Assembly (NCBI GenBank): GCA_036346375.1
Contig: JAYEVE010000527.1
Location: 1,231,712 to 1,295,711, forward strand
Reading direction: 5' to 3'
Source: Guadua angustifolia
Taxonomy: Eukaryota > Streptophyta > Magnoliopsida > Poales > Poaceae
DNA length: 64,000 nt
The notes under the pieces are model-generated. The model was not told where the DNA came from and did not search any database. It saw nothing but the letters and a program-made list of their open reading frames with translations. Position 1 is the first letter of the stretch; each line of letters begins with the position of its first letter. Positions 33,731 to 44,334 of this stretch are shown here, one piece after another. Both the position numbers and the translations under genes were made by a program.

Positions 33731-34791
33731 TGTCAAGAGCCAGATAACCGCAAGTAAATTTGTAAGTCTAGGGGACGCGCGCCTCCCGTTCCTTGAATGG
33801 TTAGACTACAGGGGTCCAAAGTTTATACCTGTTCAGTCGAATGTCCCACGCCCGCTCGAGTGGTGGCGCTTGTATTCTTTGGAATGCGCTAGTCATGAGT
33901 GAATTATAGCTTTGCTTTCAAGGGGTCCGACAGCCGGCCTTCGATGTTAGAGTGGACTCTCTGAGCTTGGGTGATTTGGAATGGTTCGATCGATCCTCCT
34001 CATGAGACCCCCCTTTATATATCGCGGTGGAGGGAACAGTTACACGAGGCGCCTAAGGAGAGATAAAAAAACAAGAGGGGTATGCTATGACCGGAGTTGA
34101 GCCCTATGCCTAGGCGCAGAGTTGTTGGTCTTGAAGTCCGGTCTTAGGCTCGGCACCGTCTGCTGATAATCCTTGCCATACCTGCGAGGTAGACACACGG
34201 GTTGGTGCGGATGTCCCGCTTTTTGGGAAACGACGTCACGGTTGTCTCAGGCGCTTGTCGACGCCGACGCGCAGTGGGTCGGGCTCTCAAATTGTCTCGG
34301 AGAACGCTGCTTCTCTATCTGCATGACCGGTGATGAGACAGTTTGTTTGACTTTGTCCATCCTCGCCGCCGCTCGGATTTGCCACCTACCCCTAGTGAGA
34401 CTGGCGGTCTGGCGAGACAGTGCGCAGACTTTAGATTCGGGTGGCGTAGGCGAAGGTCTAAGGTCGGAGTCGATCGGGGACCCCGCCATAGGGACCCACC
34501 GGGGTTTCCGGCCAGATCCCTTAGTCGGAGCATGCGGGTGCGTCCGAGCATAGCTGTGGTCGGAACCCCAGGTCGAATCCGACCAGGCTGTAGGTCGGAG
34601 CCTGATGGTGGCTCCGACCTGCGATGTGGTCAGAGCCTGTGCGTCGGACTGGAACCGAGGGTCCTCCGCCTCTTGAAGGAACCCCCCGTTCTGGGCTGGG
34701 CCTGAGTTGGCCCATCTGACATCTTTGTTTGTATCGGCAATTTCATAGATGAAGCCTTGGTGTGGGGCACCCCTGGTGTAAGTATTCGTCA
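33731..34791 (-). repeat. 5' LTR of element A
   Basis: Starts TGTCAAGAGCC and ends TATTCGTCA. It pairs with 2974-4046. A minus-strand TATA box (TATATAAA) is at 34,014-34,021. Confidence 0.85.
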
Positions 34792-36240
34792 AGGGGAGAT
34801 TACTGAGCTCCAGGCCAAGCTTGCCCGAGCTACCTCGGGCTCTTTGGCGAGAGAATCCAAGAAAGAGGACGAGGACGCGGCGCCTCTTATCTTGAGGCAC
34901 CAACGCCCGAAAAAGACTCGAGAAAAGGTCGACATGGAGAAGGTCGACCCCCTGCTGGCGAGGATCAGCCGCGCCGCTGCGAAGAAATCTGAGCTTGTGA
35001 TCGCGGCGGCGGCCAAAGCCGTCAAAGACGACAGTGAGGAACTTAACAAAGATAATTTTTGTTCTTCGCCTTTTTCTCCTTTCTTTTTTTCTTGTCCGAG
35101 CTAACCCCACTCTATTGACATGGGCGTGATAGCTCCTAGGGGCTTTCTGGATATTGGAGCTATGGTTGATGAGATTCTCAATCGTGTCACAGAGAGGCAA
35201 CTCGTTCTTGTTGTCGACCTCGTGATGGGCGAGGCTATTGATCTCGCGACGGCAGAAGACTTCCCCGCAGAGACCGACCAGCAAACCGCGGAGCTTCCCG
35301 CCTCGGAGGGTCCAACCCTCCAGGACGTATATCTGGCTCTCCCGAGCATATCTGATGCTCGGGAAGAGGAAAAAGACCCCGCGCCGCCGAGCGAAGAGAC
35401 TACTCGGAGAGAAAACGCGACGCCCCCAAGCGAACTACCTACTCGGGCAGAAGGCGTGAAGCCCCCAAGCGAAAGGCTTGCTCGGGAAGAACATACAAAG
35501 CCCCGAGCAAAACTTCTGCTCTGGAGGGAAGCGAGAAGGTTCCAAGCGAAACGCATGCTCGGGAGGAGGATGAAGTCTCCTAGCTGAAGTCCCCCGTGGG
35601 AGACCTCGCAGACCTTCGGGGGGAAGACGTCACCAAGGTCTTCCAGGCAAATCTCTGTGACCGTCTCTGCTGGGTAAGTGTACCTCCATTTCTGAAACTT
35701 TCATCTGCAGAAGCAACCTGAAGCTTAAAACTTTCTTGCTCACAGTTGCTCTGAGCGACCAAGGTGAACATTAAATCGGCGATCGTTCCCCCAGAGGTCG
35801 TGGCCGAGCTCATCGCCGAGCATGATGCTAAGGTAGCAGAGCTTGAGCGAAAGCTGGCCGACCTTAAAGATTGGGGCCGGGAGATTCAGACAAGGTAGCG
35901 CCAAGCTGAGGAGAATGCCACGAGGAACAGAGAGTGGATGTGTGAGCTCGAGCTAAAGCTAGAGCAAGAACAGCAACGCTCTCAAGCCTTGGAGGCAAAG
36001 GTAGACGAGCTGAGCCAATCTGCCGTGAAGCCACTGAACGCTCCAACCAAGACAAGAAGGAGATGAAGCGACTCCGCCAAGAAGCTCGCGAAGGACGCGA
36101 AGCTCGAAGGCGAGTCCTCGACCTTGAAACCAAGCTCGATGAGGCGAAGGAGAAGCTTTCAGCACTCAGAGAAGCAAAGCTCGGGAAGCAACTCCTTGTC
36201 TGGGACCTGACTTCATGTAATTTGTTTAATAATCTGAAAT
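34792..36240 (+). pseudogene. Accessory ORF of element C, second part (after the A insertion)
   Basis: Continues the ORF cut at 2973. Charged sequence runs to about 35,060 (REKVDMEKVDPLLARIS, AAKAVKDDSEELNKDN). A T-rich stretch ending at 35,100 could be an intron. An ORF at 35,120-35,587 carries 14-residue repeats, and a coiled-coil-like tail runs from 35,770 to about 36,230 (ELERKLADLKDWGREIQT) with a TAG at 35,897-35,899. The strand is opposite to gag-pol. I recognise no catalytic domain; it looks like a filament- or scaffold-type protein. Confidence 0.5.
35385..35560 (+). repeat. Coding minisatellite in the accessory ORF of C
   Basis: Four to five diverged copies of a roughly 42-48-base unit with the core CCCCAAGCGAA...CTCGGG encode the peptide motif PPSE-x(2,3)-TR/AR-E-E. 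The codon phase is kept between copies. Confidence 0.6.
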
Positions 36241-37079
36241 GAAAAGTAACTTTTGCTCTGAGTCTTGTATCTTTGGCGATTGGTCCTTTTTTATGGGTGC
36301 CTGCGTAAAACAGATGAAGCAAGGCGAGCAGACGAAAAGGATACGAATAGAAGTACGAGTAGAATGAAACACGAGCGCGCGTTTTAGAAAAACACGGTAG
36401 TTCGTCCCTACTAAGCCCCCGCTGTGAATGAAGGTCGTGCACCTAAATTGCGAGCACGAGCTCTTTCATAGGAGAGTTAGAAAATGTGTGCTTTTCCCTC
36501 AACCAAACCACAATTCTCCGAGTTGTGAGCATGGGATAGGTCGGGAGGGAAAAAAATGCGCACGACCTTGACTTCCTAGACATCTCGAACCCATGCCCCT
36601 AAATTGCGAGCATAGCTTTGACGAGGAAGAACGTGCGGTTGTGTGACAGAGTGCACGACAATCGAACATGTGCGAATCGAGCTAAGGCTCTGGACCATCC
36701 GAGAGGGTGTCTGTATGCGATTGTGAACTTGAAGTGAACGACTTACTGTGAACAATAATCGACTTATGAAGACTGCGGCCTCTGGTGGCGAGATTAGTGA
36801 TTCGGTGCTGGTCGTGGTACTATGTACGTTCTTGCGCATGCTGGCCGAACCTTAGAATAGCCAGATTGAAGCGAATGTTCCTGCCCGGACGTGATCGTCC
36901 CATCACCAAGACCGTGAGGAAAAGAGTGTGCCCTTGTGCGAGACTAAGTCAGCTTACCAACGGGCAGTGACCTTAGAGGCATTCACAAAATCTTGAAAAG
37001 AATGGACTTCACCTGGGCGAAAGAACTAAACTTTATAGAAAAACTTCATTGAGCATACGTAAAACATGAAAGTAAATGA
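36241..37079. other. Non-coding spacer of element C between accessory ORF and integrase
   Basis: No supportable gene. A segment containing CCTAAATTGCGAGCA occurs at about 36,432 and again at about 36,598, so there is a partial internal duplication of about 165 bp. Confidence 0.5.
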
Positions 37080-38110
37080 AAGCTAGACAACGAACTTACG
37101 CAGCTGATCGATATTCCAAGAGCTGGTGAGCACCCGACCATCCTCCATTGCTAAGCGGACAGCCCTCGGACATGCCATCGAGACGACCGTAAATAGACCC
37201 TTCCATCTGGGGGACAGCTTGTTGGCCTTTGACAAGTCCTGAACTCAACGTAGGACTAGGTCACCAACTTGCAAGGTCCTTGGTCGGACCGATTTAGCCG
37301 CATGCCTACGAAAAGCCTGTAGGTAAACCGCGGATCACAGCAAAGCCCGTTCGCATGTCTTCTCAGCGAGGTCTAGGTCAAGGAGACGCTCAAGCTCCTG
37401 GTCAATGCTGTCGATCAAGTGCACTCTTGGAGAACCCCATTATTATTTCAGGTGGGCAATATAGCCTCTGCACCATAGACAAGCCGAAAGGGGTTTACCA
37501 GAGTCTTGCTTGTCAGAAAAGCGAATCGACCAAAGGATGGAAGGGAGCTCGCCCACCCACGATTGACCGGTGTTAATCGAGGTTTTTGAAAACCCTCTTC
37601 TTGATTCCTTGATAATTTGCCCATTTGCTCGCTTCTACGCTCCATTGCTCATGGATGCGCCATGAGGCGGCGCACCTTTGTCCCGATGTCTTCACAAGAG
37701 GCTTGAAACAGCCGCTAGTGAACCGAGTGCCATTATCCATGATGAGGCGATTGGGAATGCCAAAATGTGTCACCACATTACTGCGAAAGAACTTCCTGGA
37801 TGCTTGAGCCAAAATGGTCGACACGGGTTCGACTTCAATCCACTTAGTGAAAGTGTCGATGGCTACGAGCAAGAATTTGCAGCCCTTCCGACCTCGGGGA
37901 AAAGGTCCGAGTATATCGACTCCCCAAGTCGAGAATGGCCATGACAGAGGGATAGTTTGAAGCACGATGCCTACCGATGTGCCTTGTAGTATGAAACCGC
38001 ATGCTCAAGAAGTCTCCACGATCGAATCGAAAGACGTTTAAGGTCATAATAATAATAACCTAATCGGAAGGCTTTGCTCACGAAAGCCGCCCCGAAGACG
38101 AAAGTGAGCT
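37080..38110 (-). pseudogene. Integrase of element C (broken)
   Basis: The core domain shows GVDILGPFPRG with the first Asp, FTKWIEVEPV and MDNGTRFTS with the second Asp (37,573-37,965). NPFRLVYGAEAILP follows, and the C terminus near 37,086-37,120 reads WNIDQLRKF. The N-terminal zinc-binding region is degenerate at 37,970-38,110. Order and ending match the integrase of A, without a chromodomain. Confidence 0.7.
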
Positions 38111-38379
38111 CGCACATTCCCTCATGGATATCTCTAAGATGGAATTTACCCTCTTCTTGAGATATGCACTTGGAGAGGACTCCTTGTGCCCCTTTGCGGT
38201 ACAAGGCACCCTCGATCAACTTGTATGGAGAGGATCGCCTTATAAGCCGAGAACGCTCAGCTTCTTTCTCGGGCAGTGTCCCATGTGCAAGATATTGAAC
38301 GAATGGCATCATCCAATTTGCACCATGCTCGAGGAGGGAGATGTTACAGCATGTCTCCGGTGCCTCCTCTACAGAGGGA

Positions 38380-38840
38380 ATGGAGGGCTTGTATAAGTGC
38401 TCGACGAGCACTCCCGCCAGGGCAGGCATTTGGGAGGAACCGACCTTTGAAAGGTGGTCGGCCAGGAAATTGTCCTTCCTAGGGATGTAGAGTACTTTGA
38501 AATTTCTAAAATACCTATCCATCTTCCTTACTTCAACCAAGTAAAGCGCCATTGAGCTATCGGAACACTGATACTCCTTATTAACTTGGTTGACGACCAA
38601 CTACGAATCGCCTCTTACAATTAGTCGCTAGATTTCGAGTGCTTTGCATGCTCGTAGCCTGGCTAGGAGGCCTTCATACTCCGCCGCGTTATTGGTCGTG
38701 GCAAAGTGTAATTGAATAGTGTAATCGAGTTGATCTCCTGGGGATACCAAGACGACCAGCATTCCTCGAGCGCCAGAGGCTCGCGACCGTCAAGTACATG
38801 GTCCAACGACCTTCCCTGGATCTATCGAGCTCGGTAGCGA
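38380..38840 (-). pseudogene. Second (archaeal-type) RNase H of element C
   Basis: Starts RWTMYL and then shifts frame by one lost base near 38,797, at the catalytic FDGS. It continues with LVVLVSPGDQLDY, NNAAEYEGLLARL and RGDS, the last followed by a TAG at 38,601-38,603. The remainder (VVNQVNKEYQC) is in frame after the stop. It is the counterpart of 14,265-14,990 in element A. Confidence 0.65.
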
Positions 38841-40200
38841 GTGGCACCAGATTCATCCATTCCGCTACAAAGTCTGCCAGGATCTGGGATTTGATCGCCG
38901 TGCGAGCTGAGAAGTGAATATTGAACTCAGCGAGCTCTTGATTTCTTAGGATCTCCCTAAGTGGAAAGTTGGTCGGAACTACGACCTTATGGGCTTGAAA
39001 ATAGTGGCGCAGCTTTCTTGAGGCTATGAACAGTGAGTACAAGAGCTTCTGGACCTCAGGGTATCACTCCTTTGGTCCGTGTAAGACCTCACTGACATAG
39101 TAAATTGGTCGTTGCACCCCATCTTGTTCGACCGTTAACACCACGCTTACGGCTTGCAGGGTTGCCGCTAGATATAGCAGAAGCACTTCCCCTGACCTTG
39201 GTGTGGTTAAGACAGGTGGGCTGGACAGATATTGTTTTAGCTCCTCAAAGGAGCGATTTGCCTCTTCCATCCATGTGAAACCATCATGCCTGTGGAGCGC
39301 CTTGAAGAAAGGCAACCCACGCTCGCCTAACCGGGAAATGAAATGACTCAGAGTCGCCATGCGTCCGGTCAAAGCTTGGACCTCCTTTACGCAACTGGGA
39401 GGCCACATCCTTTTGATGGCTTCAATCTTTTCTGGGTTTGCCCCGATGCCCTGTGGGCCGATCATGTAGCCGAGCACTTTGCCCGCCCTTACTCCAAAGA
39501 CACACTTTTCAGGATTAAGTTTTATTCGATGCCTATTGAGGTTACAAAAGGTTTCCTCAAGGTCGGATACATGACCTGAGGTGAGCTTACTTTCTACCAC
39601 GATGTCGTCCACATAGATCTCCAAATTTCGACCTATTTGATCTGGGAAGGTCTTCTGCATCAAGCGCTAGAAGGTCGCTCCAGCGTTTCTAAGACCGAAA
39701 GACATGGTCGTGTAGCAGAACGTGCCGAACAGGATAATGAAGGAAGTCTTCTCTTCATCTTCAGGGGATATGCTGATCTGGTGGTAGCCTGAGTAGGCGT
39801 CCAAAAAGTTCATCACTTGGGACTCCGTTGTTGCATCGACTAACTGGTCTATGCGTGGCAGCGGGAAGTTGTCTTTGGGACAAGCGGCGTTCAAGCCAAT
39901 ATGGTCGACACACATGCACCACTTGCCGTCTTTCTTCTTGACTATGATCGGGTTCGCCAGCCATTCCGAATGTTCGACTTCCCGGATGAAGCCAGCCTTG
40001 AGGAGCTTGTCGAGTTCATCCCGGATGATTGCTTGTTTCTCCGAGGAAAAGGACCTGAGCTTCTGTCGCACAGGTTTCTTATCAGGTCGAACAGCTAGCC
40101 TATGCTCGAATACTTCCCTTGGGACTCCGGGCATGTTGGACGGCTCCCAGGCGAACACGTCCGCGCTCTTCTAAAGGAAAGTAATGAGCTCGAGTTCTTA
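38840..40200 (-). pseudogene. Reverse transcriptase and RNase H of element C
   Basis: Long, well-kept reading frame: FEHRLAVRPDKKPVRQKLR, LANPIIVKKKDGKWCMCVDH, DNFPLPRIDQLVD, NFLDAYSGYHQI, then the catalytic YVDDIVVES intact, and RNase H with RSFEELKQYLSSPPVL and YYVSEVLHGPKE. Only two stops interrupt it, a TAG at 39,667-39,669 and a TGA at 39,064-39,066. Both are explicable as C-to-T changes, the usual decay of methylated elements. Confidence 0.8.
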
Positions 40201-40442
40201 TTTGGGATCTAAGGAAGATCCCAAATGCACGACCTAAGCCGGATCCGCGCTGCTTAGCGGGATAGCCTTGGTTTCCCCTCCCGGCTGGAGGGCAACTTTT
40301 GGCCGAGAATTCTTCGGCTCTTGATTGAGGCCGCGCTGAGGCAGCTGCCCAACCATGTCAAGCGACTTTTCATCACAATTCAAGGCCGCCCTTTGGTTCC
40401 CCTTATGGTAATCACGCCATTTGGGTCGGGAACCTTCAAGCA

Positions 40443-40961
40443 CTAGTACGCATGATGCGTAGTGGCCATGAACTTGGAAAGAGCCGGCCTGCCGAGGATG
40501 GCGTTGTAGGCTGACTCGAAATCGACAACTTCAAATGTGATCATCTCCGTTCGGAAGTTGCTCAGACTCCCGAACGTGACCGGCAAGACAATCTGGCCAA
40601 GGGGCTTGACCGAGGTGCTCGGAACGATCCCGAAGAATGGGACCGCTATGCTCTTGATCTTGGACCGAGGAACTTGCATCTCATCCAGAACCTTAGCGGA
40701 TATGAGGTCTAAGAAACTCCCGCCATCAATGAGGACTCGCCCCACCGTAGTGTTGCTGATGGTCGGATTCACGACCAAGGGAAGCTTCTGAGGCTTGGTC
40801 ATTCCAAGGGGACAATCATCCTTGGAGAAAGTAATAGACAGCTCGGACCACCTAAGCTGCTGCACAGGGGGCTTGTCTTGAGTGACGCGGTGTACTTCCC
40901 GTGCTTCCTCCTTCAGATCCCTACTGGACTTGTATGCCAAGGAGCCCCCGAATATTACCAC
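40443..40961 (-). pseudogene. Protease of element C
   Basis: Carries the active-site segment VLIDGGSFLDLIS (DGG in place of DTG) and the following GQIVLPVTFGSLSNF and YNAILGRPALSKFMA. The open stretch is intact, but its connections to gag and RT on both sides need frame changes or read through stops. Confidence 0.75.
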
Positions 40962-42442
40962 TATATGATTATAGGGTTCCTGCTACTCCATGTCTTCGTC
41001 GTCTTCATCTGCGGGCCCTTTGCCCTTGCTCTTGCTGCTCTCTCCCTTTTTTGAGAGTGTGGGCATAGGGCCTTTGCCATTGTAGAACTTCTCCAAGCGG
41101 AATGCCCAGGTTCAACAGTTGTGAAGGTCATGCCCGTATGCCTGATGAAGTGGACAAAAGCGAACGTTAGAAGGCATACCTTGGCCACCGCGATCTTGGA
41201 CGTCGCGAACTTGGTCGTTGCGACTTTGGTCATTGCGTCACTGAGGTGACCGGCCCCTTCCTCTCCCGCGCTGCTAAGACGGTGGAGCCTGCGGCGGATG
41301 ATACTCGATGGCCGCCACCATGCTCGGTGCTGACGACCTCTTCTTCTTCTTAATCTTCTTCTCCACAAAGCCTAGATGCTTCTTGCTCGTGGAGCCTTCT
41401 AGGCCCGGCTGAGGTGGCAGCTTACCTTCGTCCAGCATCTTCTTCCACTGGACTACCTCGTCGATGTTCGCATAACGATCGGCCATACGGAACAACTCGT
41501 TGGCCGTCAAATCTGGATGAATCTCCAGATCTTGCGTGAAGCGGATGTCCCGAACTCCAAACTTGAAAGCGCGGACAACTGCTTCGTCTGAAATGCTCGG
41601 AATTGAATTTCTTACCTTGATAAACCTCTGGACAAAATGCCTCAAGGATTCTCCCTCGGTCTGGATTAAGTGCTCGAGGTCACGCTCCTTGCCCAGGCGA
41701 ATATAGCAGCTCTGAAAGTTCGCCCGGAGCGCTTCACTGAGTTGCCTCCACGAGCGGATCAATCCCTCCTTTTGGTTGAAGAGCCACGTCCTAGCGGCTC
41801 CGTCTAAGACCGTGGGGAGGAAGTTGGCCATAACTCCCTCATCCCCTCCAGCTGCCAGAATTGCAGTGGAGTAAATCAAGAGGAACTCATCTAGACTTTG
41901 AGTCCTGTTGAATCTTTCGATGTGATCAGGCTTGAACTTACTTGGCCATGAGACGTCGCGGAGGGATACTGAGAAACTCAGCATCCAAATGTCGGGCTGT
42001 CGTGATGACCCCTCCGAGCGTGGTGATCGTGACGGTCACTACCGCGATGGCCCCCTACACACGGACCAAGGCGAGAGAATACCTCTCCATATCGACGCGG
42101 CGGAGACCGCCCCGAGATAGAGTACTCGGTATGCTCGTGACTAGATCGAGCGTACCTTTCATCCCACGAGGTCGTCCGGGAACTGCTCTGAATGTCCTTG
42201 CAGTACTGATCATGCTTCCTACGGCCTTCCCGAGTAGGGCTTCGAGAGTCGCCGTGATGAGAGCAAATGGGAGAACGATGCTTACTGTCCTGGGAAACAC
42301 TCTGGGCTTCTTTGTCACCAGGGGACCCTGAAAGCTTCATGTCAGTGGCGAGCTTTTCCAGATTTTTGGCTACGACCATGCCCATGGCCTCCAGGTCCAC
42401 CTGACTGAGAAAATTTCGAAGGTCGCACACGACCGTCGCCAT
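40961..42442 (-). pseudogene. Gag of element C
   Basis: The gag core (41,274-41,984) shows WPSKFKPDHIERFNRTQ, AARTWLFNQKEGLIRSW and LIQTEGESLRHFVQRF, as in the retrotransposon gag family. A zinc-binding motif of the Tat type, CX2HX4HX4C (CPLHQAYGHDLHNC), lies at about 41,113-41,155 and is followed directly by a stop. The N-terminal part (41,978-42,442) is in another frame and starts MATVVCDLRNF. Confidence 0.75.
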
Positions 42443-43054
42443 GGCCTACAACCATTCAACGTTCTGGGGAACGTGAGGAGGTGATCTTGGCCGGCAATCA
42501 CGCACGTGCTCCGGAGAGCGATGCTCACGAGAATTCCCGCGAGCCGAGTCTTCAGCCCTAGCGCCCGTCTTTTCACGAGCTTAGCGACAGATGCTCGCCA
42601 GGGTTCTGTTCAGGGACGCCTCCAGATGACTCTTGGCTGCCTCGTATCGGCGATGACGAGCAGCCCCCGAGGATTCGACATCGGGATCTTCTTCTCCTCC
42701 CACCATATTGACATCGCGGGAGTACTGGGACCGCAAAGGCAACATCATGGTGTCCCCACGCGACACGGTCTCATGATCGGGCTCAAAATGATCAAGAATA
42801 TCCAGGCCATTGTAGAGACCATCACATTCTTCCTCATTAGTGAGGGAATCATGCTGCGAGCGGAGGAAACGCTCTCACGCTGCAGCAGCCAGGGAAGGAC
42901 TCCCGGGCTCAGTGTGACCTTCCGAGTCAGCCACACCAGCTGTGTCATCGTCGGCATAGTACATGTCATCCTCAACTTCATCGAAGACGCACAGGTCTTG
43001 ACCATCCTGAGAATTTGGCATCTTTGGGGACTCTTCATGGAAGGATTCAGTCGA
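42443..43054 (-). other. 5' leader of element C
   Basis: Sequence between PBS and gag. I see no gene or clear signal. It would be the packaged, untranslated leader of the element RNA. Confidence 0.5.
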
Positions 43055-43072
43055 TCCCCACGGACGGCACCA
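43055..43072 (-). other. Primer binding site of element C
   Basis: TGGTGCCGTCCGTGGGGA on the minus strand, two bases inside the 5' LTR. Its position is exact. The priming tRNA is not certain; a tRNA-Asp-like match is possible. Confidence 0.65.
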
Positions 43073-43074
43073 GC

Positions 43075-43804
43075 TATCGACGTTTGGGAAACGGATCCCC
43101 CGCCGAGCTTACTTGTTGAATGAGGGATCAACCAGGGCCCCCTTTTCCGTGAAGGGTTTACGTCCAAAGAGTACCGCGAGGGAACGGAGCCAGAAAGGGC
43201 AACGGACACAAGATTTTATACTGGTTCGGGCCTCTCACGATTGAGATAATAACCCTATGTCCAGTGATCTTTACTACTGCTTGGATGCTTACAAGATGTT
43301 TACGCGAATATGTTGCGCGTATTTCTCTACGGGTGTTGCTTGTCAGCCCTTCCTCTCTTCTAACCTACAGCGGGGGTATTTATAGGTGATCACAGTAGTT
43401 ACAACCGAATAACACGCCATTATTGTGCCCGATCATGGCCGTAACTGCCTCTCTTGATTTTTGCCATGCTGTGTCGTGGGCGTAATGAGCTTAGATCGTG
43501 GCCTAATGGTCCTTTGAACCGCAGCGTAATTATCGCTACGTCGTCTTTATGGATCGAGCACGACCTGCCGATCATGCTCAAGATTTTCCTTCAGTTCTGG
43601 TCGACCGCCGCACTCCTCCGAGCAAACACGCTCGGGAAACTAAGGTGCATGCTCGGGGATGAGCTTGGACATGGTCGGGGCAGACCCATCAGCTGGTCTA
43701 TCCGAGGATCTTCCTTAGAGACACCGTCCAATGGCAAGTATGGTCGGCCGAAGACTGGCTGCCAGGGAATGATGGTCTTTACGAAAATTATCCAATACCC
43801 GACA
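43075..43804 (-). repeat. 5' LTR of element C
   Basis: Gap-free partner of 1916-2645 at a constant offset of 41,159. Its first two bases read TA rather than TG, explained by one transition. A minus-strand TATA box is at 43,377-43,384. It is followed by the TSD GGTAT (43,805-43,809). Confidence 0.9.
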
Positions 43805-43921
43805 GGTATTATCTCCTCTGCGAGAGCTTGAACCTGTATAAATCCTGCGTCTTGTGCTACCATCGAGTTTGAATCCAGCGCCTAGCCCCATATTCATTAT
43901 TGCCGACAACAAACATCGACA
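43805..43921 (+). repeat. 3' LTR of element E, last part
   Basis: Continues the E LTR after element C. It contains AACCTGTATAAATCC and GAGTTTGAATCCAGCGCC and ends AACATCGACA, a typical RIRE2-like LTR end. The next bases (43,922 on) belong to element D. Confidence 0.65.
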
Positions 43922-44289
43922 AAAGGGTTCACGCTAAACGAAAGTTTGCGCTGAGATATGTTGGTCCATTCAAAATCTTGAGCAATTAAGGAGACATTGC
44001 TTATCAATAGGAGTTGTTGTAGTCATTGGCGGGCGTGCATGATATGTTCCATGTCTCTCAATTAAAGAAGTGCCTTCGAGTGCCAAGAGAGCAGAGACTA
44101 TTGGAGTCAATTGAGTTACAAGAAAATTTGACTTATAAGGAGCAACGGATTTTGGATGTTACTGACCGCAAGACCAAAAGCAAGTCATTTCGTTTTTGCA
44201 GAGTGCAATTGGGTAACCATTCTGAAAGTGAAGCTACATGGGAGCATGAAAAGGATATGAAATTGGAGTTTCCTAATCTATTTCTATAG
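43922..44289 (+). pseudogene. Integrase C terminus and chromodomain of element D
   Basis: Reads KRVHAKRKFALRYVGPFKIL, then three stops, then an open stretch from 44,026 with VHDMFHVSQLKKCLRVP and the chromodomain-like end FRFCRVQLGNHSESEATWE followed by FPNLFL and stop. This is the usual end of chromovirus pol. The rest of the element lies left of E, outside the window. Confidence 0.75.
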
Positions 44290-44319
44290 TTAGTCCTAAA
44301 TCTTGGAGTCAAGATTCTG

Positions 44320-44334
44320 TTAAGAGAGGAGTTT
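44320..44334 (+). other. Polypurine tract of element D
   Basis: TTAAGAGAGGAGTTT lies just before an LTR-like start TGTAACATTC at 44,335 and 30 bases after the end of pol, preceded by TCTTGGAGTCAAGATTC, the common chromovirus context. Confidence 0.6.

Larger units (their letters stand above)
2974..34791 (-). mobile_element. Element A: large Tat-lineage Ty3/gypsy retrotransposon nested in C, itself hosting B
   Basis: LTRs are at 2974-4046 and 33,731-34,791 (TG...CA). AGGG flanks both sides (2970-2973 and 34,792-34,795; AAGGG if the terminal A of the LTR is shared). A PBS lies next to the right LTR, so gag-pol runs on the minus strand. Order from right to left: gag, PR, RT, RNase H, second RNase H, INT, then about 9 kb of plus-strand accessory sequence, then the 3' LTR. 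Without B and the 1.2-kb duplication it is about 18 kb, larger than usual for Tat elements other than Ogre. Reading frames are broken by many small indels. Confidence 0.85.
1916..43804 (-). mobile_element. Element C: Tat-lineage Ty3/gypsy retrotransposon, full ends, interrupted by element A
   Basis: The two LTRs (1916-2645 and 43,075-43,804) are exactly the same length, 730 bp, and the 5-bp TSD GGTAT is perfect (1911-1915 and 43,805-43,809). Gag-pol reads on the minus strand in the order gag, PR, RT, RNase H, second RNase H, INT, with a plus-strand accessory ORF beyond INT. This is the layout of the Tat lineage. Without element A it is about 10 kb. By hand I count about 65-70 substitutions between the LTRs, mostly transitions, and no indels, so this is an old insertion. 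The genes carry stop codons that look like C-to-T changes. Confidence 0.9.
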
